Below are positions 38,488-44,960 of a DNA stretch of 44,960 nucleotides, one piece after another. Positions within the stretch are counted from its first letter, which is position 1; every line of letters begins with the position of its first letter. This DNA is from Oscillospiraceae bacterium (lineage in GTDB: Bacteria > Bacillota > Clostridia > Oscillospirales > Oscillospiraceae). The translations under genes and the position numbers were made by a program. The stretch covers positions 1 through 44,960 of the forward strand of contig JAFZQE010000049.1 in NCBI GenBank assembly GCA_017552325.1, read 5' to 3'. The notes below the pieces were generated by a model. It saw only the letters and a program-made list of their open reading frames with translations, had not been told where the DNA came from and did no database searches.

Positions 38488-41031
38488 ATGAAAGCGATCC
38501 GACTGAGAACGGAATACCTGAAAAACCCGCTGGGCATTGATATCCGCCAGCCCCGCCTGATGTGGAACTGCGAGGGCGGCGTTACGCAGACCGCATACCA
38601 GATCGTCACAGAGAGCTGGGACAGCGGCAGGGTGGAGAGCGCCTCCATGCAGGCGGTCTGGCCGAAGGAGCTGCACAGCCGCGAGCGCGTGGACTGGAAT
38701 CTCCGCCTCTGGGACGAGAACGGCGAACCGGGCGAGTGGAGCGAATCCTTTTTTGAGATGGGTCTGCTCTCCCCTGCCGACTGGCGCGCCAAATGGATCA
38801 CCGGCGATTACACACCGAACAAAAAAGAGCGCTGTCCGGTGGACTGCTTCCGCAAAGCCTTCGCGCTGAACAAACCCGTCGCCGCGGCGCGGCTCTATAT
38901 CACCGCCTGCGGCCTGTACGAGGCGAGCCTGGGCGGGAAAAAGGTCGGCGAGTTCTGCTTCGCCCCGGGCTACACCGACTACCGCAAGCGGGTGCAGTAC
39001 CAGACCTGCGACGTGACCGAGCTGCTGCGCGAGGGCGAAAACGAGCTGACGGTAGAGCTGGCCGACGGCTGGTACCGCGGCTCCTGCGGCGCCTGGGGCA
39101 TCAAAAACCAGTACGGAACGGAGACGAAGCTGCTGGCCCAGCTGGAGATCCGCTATGCCGACGGCACGGCTGAGCGCATCGTCAGCGACAGCAGCTGGGA
39201 CTGGTCGAACGACGGCTCGATCCGCTTCGCCGACAACAAGGACGGCGAGATCGTCGACGCCCGGCGCACGCCGTCCTGGTCCGGCAAGGCGAAGAAGACG
39301 AAGCATCCCATTGTCCCGAGCGCGTCGAACAACGTGCCGGTCACGGAGCACGAGCGCTTTCATCCCGTCATCACCACAGCGCCCAACGGGAAAAAGCTGC
39401 TGGACTTCGGGCAGAACATCGCGGGCTACGTGGCCTTCCGCGTCAGCGCCCGCGCCGGGCAGAGGATGCTCTGGCGTTTCGGCGAGATGCTGGACGACGA
39501 GGGCAATCTGACGCTGAAAAACATCCAGCTCTCGACGAAGAAAAAGACCACGCCGCTGCAGCAGATCGACTATACCTGCCGCGAGGGCCTGAACGAGTAC
39601 AAGACCCGCTTTGCCGTCTTCGGCTTCCGCTACGCGGAGGTGGAGGGCGACGTGGAGCTGCGTCCGGAAGACGTGGAATCCGTTGCCGTCTACTCCGACT
39701 TAGAACAGACCGGCTTCTTTGAAAGCTCCAACGAGCTGCTCAACCGCTTTTTCGCCGCCACCGTCTGGTCGGCCAAGAGTAATCATCTGGACATCCCCAC
39801 CGACTGCCCGACCCGCGAGCGCCACGGCTGGACCGGCGACGCACAGATTTTCTTTGAGACCGCGGGCTATCTCTTCGACTTCGCGGCCTTTTCCCGGAAG
39901 TGGCTGAACGACGTCTATGACTGGCAACGGAAAAACGGCCGCCTGCCGCATATCGTGCCGGACGGGGGCGCGGACTTCTATATGTGGACCATGAACGGCT
40001 CGGTCGGCTGGTCGGACGTGGGCGTCCTGATGCCTTACCGCTTCCGGAAGCTTTTCGGCGACGAGAGCATCCTGCGCGAGCACTACGAGGGCATGGCAAA
40101 ATACGCCCGTTTCATGGAACGGCGCTGCGGCAAAAACGCGCCGATCTTCGGCGAGCGCTTCAAGCTCTCCCCGGAGGCGAAGAAGTATCTGGTCAACGCC
40201 GGGCAGAGCTACGGCGAATGGGCGGAGCCCGCCGAGGTCTGCGCCTTCAAGTGGACCGATTTCGCCGCGCCGCATCCGGAGGTCTCCACGGCCTATACCG
40301 CTTATGTCCTCTCGGTCATGGCGGAGATCGCGGAAAAGCTGGGGCACGAGAAGGACGCGGAAGAGTTCAAAGCATACAGCGAGGGCTGCCGCAGGGCCTA
40401 TCAGGAGCTGGTATCCGGCGGCAAATACGGCCTCGATACCGACCGGCAGGCGCAGCTCGTCCGGCCGCTGGCCCTGGGCCTGCTGAACGAAGAACAGACG
40501 GAATATGCCAAAAAGCGCCTGCTGGAAGCGCTGGAGCACTACGGCTGGCGGCTGGGCACCGGCTTCCTCTCCACGCCGCTGATTCTCGGCGTGCTGGAGG
40601 AGATCGACGTGGAGGCGGCCTACCGGCTGCTGGAAAACGAGGAGCTGCCCGGCTGGCTGTCCATGCCGAAGGCCGGGGCCACCACGATCTGGGAGGCCTG
40701 GGAGGGCCCGAACTCCAACCAGGGCGGCATCGGCTCGCTCAACCACTACTCCAAGGGCGCGGTCTGCGAGTGGCTGTTCAAGTCCATGTGCGGCATCCGC
40801 GTGACGGGCGAGAACCGCTTCACCGTCGCGCCGCTGCCCGGCGGGCAGTTCACCCACGCCGAGGCGAGCTACAACAGCGTCTACGGCGAGATCAAGAGCA
40901 GCTGGAAGCGCGAGGGCGGAAAAACCGTGTATTCGATCCGCATCCCGGCCAACTGCACGGCCGAGATCGCCCTGCCCGGCGGCACGCGCGAAACCGTCTC
41001 CGCGGGGGAATACGTGTTCACGGAGGAATAA
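38488..41031 (+). CDS. GH78 alpha-L-rhamnosidase (second copy, with N-terminal Fn3-like domain)
   Basis: The protein has 847 residues and no signal peptide. An N-terminal Fn3-like domain (LRTEYLKNPLGIDIRQPRLM, WSESFFEMGLL) is present, as in most Firmicute GH78 enzymes. Beta-sandwich domains follow (WRAKWITGDY, LYITACGLYEASLGGKKVGE, LADGWYRGSCG), then the catalytic barrel with Glu444 (DCPTRERHGWTGD) and Glu736 (TTIWEAWEG), and a C-terminal beta domain. Both catalytic motifs are intact. It shares the core motifs with the 753-residue GH78 of the first operon but differs in domain content and sequence, so the two may prefer different linkages or aglycones. GGGAGGG lies before the ATG. It is the last gene of its operon. 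Confidence 0.92.
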   Translation: MKAIRLRTEYLKNPLGIDIRQPRLMWNCEGGVTQTAYQIVTESWDSGRVESASMQAVWPKELHSRERVDWNLRLWDENGEPGEWSESFFEMGLLSPADWRAKWITGDYTPNKKERCPVDCFRKAFALNKPVAAARLYITACGLYEASLGGKKVGEFCFAPGYTDYRKRVQYQTCDVTELLREGENELTVELADGWYRGSCGAWGIKNQYGTETKLLAQLEIRYADGTAERIVSDSSWDWSNDGSIRFADNKDGEIVDARRTPSWSGKAKKTKHPIVPSASNNVPVTEHERFHPVITTAPNGKKLLDFGQNIAGYVAFRVSARAGQRMLWRFGEMLDDEGNLTLKNIQLSTKKKTTPLQQIDYTCREGLNEYKTRFAVFGFRYAEVEGDVELRPEDVESVAVYSDLEQTGFFESSNELLNRFFAATVWSAKSNHLDIPTDCPTRERHGWTGDAQIFFETAGYLFDFAAFSRKWLNDVYDWQRKNGRLPHIVPDGGADFYMWTMNGSVGWSDVGVLMPYRFRKLFGDESILREHYEGMAKYARFMERRCGKNAPIFGERFKLSPEAKKYLVNAGQSYGEWAEPAEVCAFKWTDFAAPHPEVSTAYTAYVLSVMAEIAEKLGHEKDAEEFKAYSEGCRRAYQELVSGGKYGLDTDRQAQLVRPLALGLLNEEQTEYAKKRLLEALEHYGWRLGTGFLSTPLILGVLEEIDVEAAYRLLENEELPGWLSMPKAGATTIWEAWEGPNSNQGGIGSLNHYSKGAVCEWLFKSMCGIRVTGENRFTVAPLPGGQFTHAEASYNSVYGEIKSSWKREGGKTVYSIRIPANCTAEIALPGGTRETVSAGEYVFTEE

Positions 41032-41043
41032 GACCCGCAAGTC

Positions 41044-41072
41044 TTGAATACGGCAGAAAAAAGGAGTATGAT
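41044..41072 (+). promoter_or_regulatory. Promoter of the AraC regulator gene
   Basis: TTGAAT (41044-41049) and TATGAT (41067-41072) are separated by 17 bp, with the predicted start near 41079. The -10 lies inside the terminator-like hairpin that follows the GH78 gene. Confidence 0.6.
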
Positions 41073-41097
41073 TTACACAAATCATGTTCCTTTTTTC
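41056..41097. terminator. Terminator-like hairpin after the second GH78
   Basis: GAAAAAAGGA-GTATGATTT and its complement (with two G-U pairs) flank an ACAC loop and end in a T run. Because it contains the downstream promoter's -10, termination of the GH78 operon and initiation of the AraC gene share the same bases. Confidence 0.75.
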
Positions 41098-41099
41098 TT

Positions 41100-41122
41100 G
41101 TAAACGACGATCAGTCGTTTAC
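41100..41122. promoter_or_regulatory. Palindrome in the AraC gene leader, possible autoregulatory site
   Basis: GTAAACGAC-GATCA-GTCGTTTAC is a perfect 9-bp inverted repeat, about 20 bases downstream of the predicted transcription start and four bases before GGAGG. It could be an operator or an RNA hairpin next to the ribosome site. Confidence 0.55.
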
Positions 41123-41138
41123 CCTGGAGGTGAAACTC

Positions 41139-42098
41139 ATGAATGCGGCGCTGCTGGAAAAGCTCTCGGCGATCACGGCCGAAGAGCAGAGAATCCTTCG
41201 CGGCGAGAGGACGATCGACCGCAGCATCTATATGGACGGCAGCCGGGACGTCATCTCCGGCGACAAGCTGCTCGAGCCGGGCAAGACCATCACGATCCGG
41301 CCGCACACGCGATTCATCGCCTTCCCGGAGCACAGCCACGACTATGTGGAAATGGTCTACATGTGCCGGGGGAAAACGACCCACCGCATCAACGGCGCGG
41401 AGCTTGTGCTGAACGAAGGGGAGCTGCTGATGCTCGGCCAGCACGCGCGGCAGTCGATCGCCCCCGCGGGCGAGGGGGACGTGGCCGTGAACTTCATCGT
41501 GCGCCCGGCCTTTTTCTCCGGCACGCTGTCCTATCTCGGCGAGGAGGAGACGCCCCTGCGCCGCTTTCTCGTCAGCTGTCTGATGGGGCAGAGCGAGAAT
41601 GGGTATCTTCTCTTTCACGTCGCGGAGATCCTGCCGATCCAGAACCTGATCGAGAACCTGCTCTACACGCTGACCGAGGCGATCCCCAACCGCCGCGGCA
41701 TCCTGCAGAGCACGATGGGCCTTCTCTTCGCGCAGCTTCTCAATCACACCGACGCTCTGCGCTTCGAGACGGCGGAGCAGAACGCCGTGCTCTCCGTGCT
41801 GCGCGCGATCGAGGAGCATTATGCCGACGGCAGCCTCACAGAAATCTCCGCGAAGCTGCACTACGATCTCCCCTATCTCTCCCGGCTGATCCGGCAGAGC
41901 ACCGGGAAGAACTACACCGAGCTGCTGCAGGAAAAGCGGCTGAGCCAGGCGGCCTGGCTGCTGCGCAACACCGACCGGCGCGTGGACGAGATCGCCCGCG
42001 TCGTGGGCTATGAGAACGTCAGCTATTTCCACCGCCTCTTTGCCGCCCGTTTCGGGCAGTCGCCGAAGAAATACCGCGACGGGCAGGAATGCAAATAA
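41139..42098 (+). CDS. AraC-family regulator with cupin sensor (RhaS/RhaR-like role)
   Basis: The protein has 319 residues. The N-terminal cupin domain has HSHDYVEMVYMCRGKTTHRI and LNEGELLMLGQHARQSI, the sugar-binding part of AraC-type regulators. The C-terminal double helix-turn-helix has YDLPYLSRLIRQSTGKNYTE with LLQEKRLSQAAWLLRNTDR, VDEIARVVGYENVSYFHRLF and the closing GQSPKKYR. ATG 41139 lies eight bases after GGAGG. The position between the GH78 operon and the rhamnulokinase suggests an L-rhamnose sensor that activates the kinase/isomerase operon, as RhaS/RhaR do in enterobacteria; this is inference from context. The gene has its own promoter and a palindrome in its leader, so autoregulation is plausible. 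Confidence 0.9.
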   Translation: MNAALLEKLSAITAEEQRILRGERTIDRSIYMDGSRDVISGDKLLEPGKTITIRPHTRFIAFPEHSHDYVEMVYMCRGKTTHRINGAELVLNEGELLMLGQHARQSIAPAGEGDVAVNFIVRPAFFSGTLSYLGEEETPLRRFLVSCLMGQSENGYLLFHVAEILPIQNLIENLLYTLTEAIPNRRGILQSTMGLLFAQLLNHTDALRFETAEQNAVLSVLRAIEEHYADGSLTEISAKLHYDLPYLSRLIRQSTGKNYTELLQEKRLSQAAWLLRNTDRRVDEIARVVGYENVSYFHRLFAARFGQSPKKYRDGQECK

Positions 42099-42131
42099 GG
42101 ACACTTTTTTGCACAAGTCCCGACATGGAAT

Positions 42132-42179
42132 AATCCCCCTTCGTTCTGTATGATAGATTCATCAGGATAAAGGGGGATT
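42132..42179 (+). promoter_or_regulatory. Promoter region of the rhamnulokinase gene with a complement to its ribosome site
   Basis: TATGAT (42149-42154) is the likely -10; the -35 position is poor (TGGAAT, 42126-42131), as expected for an activator-dependent promoter. AATCCCCCTT (42132-42141) is perfectly complementary to AAGGGGGATT (42170-42179), which contains the Shine-Dalgarno. The predicted start near 42161 falls in the 28-base loop. Confidence 0.6.
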
Positions 42180-42184
42180 TCCCT

Positions 42185-43477
42185 ATGCGCAGATTTCTTG
42201 CCATCGACATCGGCGCGTCCAGCGGACGGCACATCGTCGGCTGGTCGGAGGGCGGCGAGCTCAGGACCGAAGAGCTCTACCGCTTTCCCAACGGCGTGAC
42301 CGAGCTGAACGGACATCTGACCTGGGACATCGACGCGCTGCTGGGCCATGTCAAGGCCGGCATTGCGATCGCGAGAGAAAAATACCCGGAGATCGAAAGC
42401 CTGTCCGTCGACACCTGGGGCGTGGATTACGTTTTGATGAAGGGTGACGAAGCGGTCTACCCCTGCTTCGCCTATCGGGACGGCCGCACCGAGGCCGTTA
42501 TCCCTGCGGTGCATGAGAAGATGGCTTTTTCCGAGCTCTATCGCCGCACGGGCATCCAGTTCCAGCCCTTCAACACGATCTATCAGCTCTATGAGGACAA
42601 GCTCGCAGGGCGGCTCGAGGGCGTGACGGACTTTCTGATGATCCCGGAGTATCTGATGTACAAGCTTTGCGGCGTCAAGTCCCACGAGTACACCAACGCC
42701 ACCACCGGCGGCATGGTCAGTGCCGAGACAGGGGAGTTCGACCCCGTTATCATCGAAGCGCTGGGCCTCCCGAAGCAGCTGTTCTGCAAATTGCAGCAGC
42801 CCGGAACGGTCATCGGCGAGTACGAGGGGATCAAGGTCGTCCTCTGCGCCACGCATGACACCGGCAGCGCGGTCGAGGGCATCCCGATGGAGGGCGACGC
42901 GCCCTACATCTCCTCCGGCACCTGGTCGCTGCTGGGCGTCAAGACCAAAAAACCCATCACCAACGCGGCGTCGGAGCTCGCCAACTGGTCGAACGAGGGC
43001 GGCGTGGACTACAACCGCTATCAGAAAAACATCATGGGCATGTGGCTCGTCAACCGCCTGCGCGACGAGCTCTGCCCGGGCAAGCCCTTCGGCGAGATCG
43101 TCGCCGAAGCGGAGAAAAGCCGCTTCGAGGAGACCGTGGACGCCAACGCGCAGATCTTCCTCGCCCCCGAGAGCATGAAGGCGGCCTTTGACGCGGCGCT
43201 CGCGATGCAGCCCCAGAGCGTGGGCGACTACTTCCGCTGCGCCTACCGCAGCCTCGCGCTGAGCTACCGGGACGCCTTGAACGAGTTGGAGCGCAACACC
43301 GGCAGGCACTATGACAGCATCTGCATCGTGGGCGGCGGCGCTAAGAACGCCTTTCTCAACCGCCTCACCGAAGAAGCCACAGGCAAAAAAGTGATCGCCC
43401 TGCCCATTGAGGCTACGGCGATCGGAAATCTGAAAATTCAAATCCAATGTCATTCTGAGCGCAGCGAAGAATCTTAA
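42185..43477 (+). CDS. rhaB: Rhamnulokinase (FGGY family), C-terminus replaced by a repeat
   Basis: The protein has 430 residues. The ATP-grasp start FLAIDIGASSGRHIVG, SVDTWGVDYVLM, the substrate-region RDGRTEAVIPAVHEKM, ATHDTGSAVEG, ISSGTWSLLGV and the adenosine motif IVGGGAKNAFLNRLTEEATG identify rhamnulokinase, which phosphorylates L-rhamnulose. Typical RhaB proteins have about 470-490 residues (from memory). This one follows the family to IEATAIGNL near residue 414. It then reads into a dispersed palindromic repeat that encodes the last nine residues (CHSERSEES), so about 40-60 C-terminal residues are missing. The lost part is helical and packs against the nucleotide-binding domain. The enzyme may be impaired or a pseudogene. 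ATG 42185 follows AAGGGGGA. Confidence 0.85.
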   Translation: MRRFLAIDIGASSGRHIVGWSEGGELRTEELYRFPNGVTELNGHLTWDIDALLGHVKAGIAIAREKYPEIESLSVDTWGVDYVLMKGDEAVYPCFAYRDGRTEAVIPAVHEKMAFSELYRRTGIQFQPFNTIYQLYEDKLAGRLEGVTDFLMIPEYLMYKLCGVKSHEYTNATTGGMVSAETGEFDPVIIEALGLPKQLFCKLQQPGTVIGEYEGIKVVLCATHDTGSAVEGIPMEGDAPYISSGTWSLLGVKTKKPITNAASELANWSNEGGVDYNRYQKNIMGMWLVNRLRDELCPGKPFGEIVAEAEKSRFEETVDANAQIFLAPESMKAAFDAALAMQPQSVGDYFRCAYRSLALSYRDALNELERNTGRHYDSICIVGGGAKNAFLNRLTEEATGKKVIALPIEATAIGNLKIQIQCHSERSEES

Positions 43478-43514
43478 GATCCTTCGACTACGCTGCGCTC
43501 CGCTCAGGATGACA
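43448..43514. repeat. Dispersed palindromic repeat inserted at the rhamnulokinase 3' end
   Basis: The ends TGTCATTCTGAGCG (43448-43461) and CGCTCAGGATGACA (43501-43514) are inverted repeats with one mismatch. Inner parts (AGCGCAGCG, GAAG-ATCTT) are also mirrored. From memory, repeats of this type, yielding SERSEES tails in reading frames, are common in gut bacterial genomes. Confidence 0.85.
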
Positions 43515-43516
43515 GC

Positions 43517-43584
43517 GTAGGGGCGGCAATCTGCCGCCCGCAGATTTCGAATAATGAACATTGGCGGCTGGTAGCCGCCCCTAC
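43517..43584. repeat. Second palindromic repeat next to the first
   Basis: GTAGGGGCGGC (43517-43527) and GCCGCCCCTAC (43574-43584) form perfect terminal inverted repeats. GGGCGGC-AATCT-GCCGCCC (43521-43539) and GGCGGC-TGGTA-GCCGCC (about 43563-43579) are internal hairpins. With the first repeat it fills the space between the kinase and the isomerase genes. Confidence 0.82.
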
Positions 43585-43612
43585 GATAACAAACCAACAG
43601 GGAGGTCTCACC

Positions 43613-44960
43613 ATGTTAGTCAACACCAAAGCACGCATCGGCGTTTTCTCCATCGCGCTGGGCGCGTATCTGCCCCAGTTTCCGAGTCTCGTTCCCGAGT
43701 TCGAGGCCCAGTACGCGGACTTCAAAAAGCGCATCCCCGATTCCGTCGAGCTCATCGACGGCGGCATCGTCACCACGAAGGAAAAGGCGGCGGCGGCGGG
43801 CGACAGTTTCCGTGCTGCGGATGTCGACCTTGTGATTCTCCAGCTGCTGACCTACGCGACGAGCTACAACATGCTGCCCGCCGTGCGCGATCTGGACGTG
43901 CCGGTGGTGCTGGTCAATCTCCAGAAGAAGCTGGCCCCGGACTACGCCAACACCGACACGGCCACCTGGCTGGGCGAGCTCTACGCCTGCGGCGCCATGG
44001 GCGAGATGGTGGCAGACCTCGAGCGCGCGGGCAAGCGCCACGCGGTCATCACCGGCGTCGTCGAGGGCGGCGATCCGGAGGCGGACCGCGAGATCGCCGA
44101 CTGGTGCCGCGCCGCGCAGGTGCGCCGCCGCTTCCGCGACACGAACCTCGCGCAGATCGGCCGCCCCTATCCCGGCATGATGGACCTCTACATCGACGAG
44201 ACCAATCTCTACCACCGGATGTTCCTCTACACCAAGCAGTTCGACTGGGAAAAGATGTGGGCCATCGCCGACGATATCACCGACGAGGACACGATCCGCG
44301 CCAAGGCGCAGGACATCCTCGACACCTTCGACATTGAGGGCGGCGGCACGGTCGAAAAGGTCTGGGATATGGCCAGGTACGTTGTGGCCTTCGAGCGCTG
44401 GGTCAGGGACGAGCAGCTCGGCTTTGTCGCGAGCCACTACGACGGCTTCGCGCAGGGCGTGGCGGGCAAGCTCGACTCCATGCTGATCCCTGCCTTCTCC
44501 ATGCTGATCAAGCAGGGCACCGCCTGCGCCGTCGAGGGCGACATCAAGGTCGCGATGGCGATGTCGATCCTCAAGACCATCTCCGGCATGGGGCAGCTCT
44601 CCGAGATGTACTCCATCGACTTTAACGAGGACATCTGCATCATCGGCCACAGCGGCTCCGGCGACGCGGACATCTCCAAGGCGAAGAAGCCGACGATGAA
44701 GATCGTCCCCGTCTTCCACGGCAAGACCGGCGGCGGCTATCTGACGCAGTTCTACCCCGCGGAGGGCCCCGTGACCTACCTGGGCATTACGCAGGACCGT
44801 GACGGGCACTTCAAGTTTGTCGCGGCAGAGGGCGTGAACGAGCCCGGCCCCATCTTCACTTTCGGCGACACCAACATGCGCACCCGCTTCACCTGCGGCG
44901 CGCGGGACTTCTGCAACCGCTGGAGCGAGGCCGGCCCCACCCACCACATGGCGGCGGCCA
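43613..44960 (+). CDS. L-arabinose/L-fucose isomerase-family protein (3' partial)
   Basis: The window holds 449 codons without a stop. The protein has the arabinose-isomerase-like layout: an N-terminal Rossmann-like domain (RIGVFSIALGAYLPQFPSL, VVLVNLQKKLAPDY), a middle domain (ASHYDGFAQGVAGKLDSML) and the metal-binding part ACAVEGDIKVAMAMSIL (first Glu), IDFNEDICIIGHSGSGDADI (second acidic residue and His), then SEAGPTHHM (last His). Such enzymes interconvert aldoses and ketoses with Mn2+. Beside a rhamnulokinase it may act as the L-rhamnose isomerase of this organism, although classical RhaA belongs to another family. GGGAGG lies eight bases before ATG 43613. It would follow the kinase in one operon, but the repeats between them may affect transcription. 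Confidence 0.85.
   Translation, partial: MLVNTKARIGVFSIALGAYLPQFPSLVPEFEAQYADFKKRIPDSVELIDGGIVTTKEKAAAAGDSFRAADVDLVILQLLTYATSYNMLPAVRDLDVPVVLVNLQKKLAPDYANTDTATWLGELYACGAMGEMVADLERAGKRHAVITGVVEGGDPEADREIADWCRAAQVRRRFRDTNLAQIGRPYPGMMDLYIDETNLYHRMFLYTKQFDWEKMWAIADDITDEDTIRAKAQDILDTFDIEGGGTVEKVWDMARYVVAFERWVRDEQLGFVASHYDGFAQGVAGKLDSMLIPAFSMLIKQGTACAVEGDIKVAMAMSILKTISGMGQLSEMYSIDFNEDICIIGHSGSGDADISKAKKPTMKIVPVFHGKTGGGYLTQFYPAEGPVTYLGITQDRDGHFKFVAAEGVNEPGPIFTFGDTNMRTRFTCGARDFCNRWSEAGPTHHMAAA

Overview
The window looks like a chromosomal segment of a GC-rich, spore-forming gut clostridium (Oscillospirales or a near relative). This is an inference from several observations: consensus sigma-A promoters and GGAGG ribosome sites, a SpoIIQ-like M23 peptidase behind a sporulation-type promoter, CCA-encoding tRNA genes, a Gram-positive wall-anchored adhesin, a dockerin-like C-terminus, several GPH-family sugar symporters, and many small palindromic intergenic repeats of the kind common in human-gut Firmicutes.

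Layout. Positions 1-2953 hold the end of a dockerin-like secreted protein, then a tight four-gene operon: a HPr-kinase-like P-loop protein, a PqqD-like protein, a membrane-anchored Pro/Glu-rich protein and a nucleotidyltransferase. These are accessory parts known from RiPP and lasso-peptide tailoring, here without a recognisable maturase or precursor. Positions 3035-5772 hold a divergent pair, a fumarylacetoacetate-hydrolase-family enzyme and a two-subunit aconitase X, whose promoters share one palindrome. Positions 6007-11043 encode a 1678-residue surface protein with a thioester domain, about eight isopeptide pilin-like modules and a PPTG sorting motif. Positions 11065-13000 carry a SpoIIQ-like gene, tRNA-Met(CAT), tRNA-Glu(TTC), tRNA-derived scars, 53-bp direct repeats and a stand-alone ATP-cone gene. 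Positions 13032-15966 are a translationally coupled MATE exporter - TetR - GH43 operon.

Positions 16195-44960 form a large glycan or plant-glycoside utilisation region. A YesN/AraC regulator (minus strand) faces away from an eight-gene operon: GPH symporter, GH2, SGNH hydrolase, sugar-isomerase-like TIM barrel, GH78, GH43 with a discoidin-like domain, and GH1. A TetR regulator then diverges from a second operon: a giant domain-swapped membrane GH3, a cytosolic GH3, a GPH symporter and a second GH78. An AraC regulator, a rhamnulokinase and an arabinose/fucose-type isomerase (cut by the window end) follow. Two GH78 rhamnosidases, GH1/GH2/GH3/GH43 enzymes without signal peptides and two GPH symporters suggest import of intact rhamnosylated oligosaccharides or glycosides, cytosolic trimming, and L-rhamnose catabolism.

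The most unusual items are: (i) the orphan kinase/PqqD/NTase operon; (ii) two genes (spoIIQ-like and rhamnulokinase) whose Shine-Dalgarno is complementary to a segment inside their own promoter, so only read-through mRNA could fold to hide it; (iii) the giant GH3 with reversed domain order, three membrane segments and a repeat/beta-helix tail; and (iv) a rhamnulokinase whose C-terminus has been replaced by a dispersed repeat.
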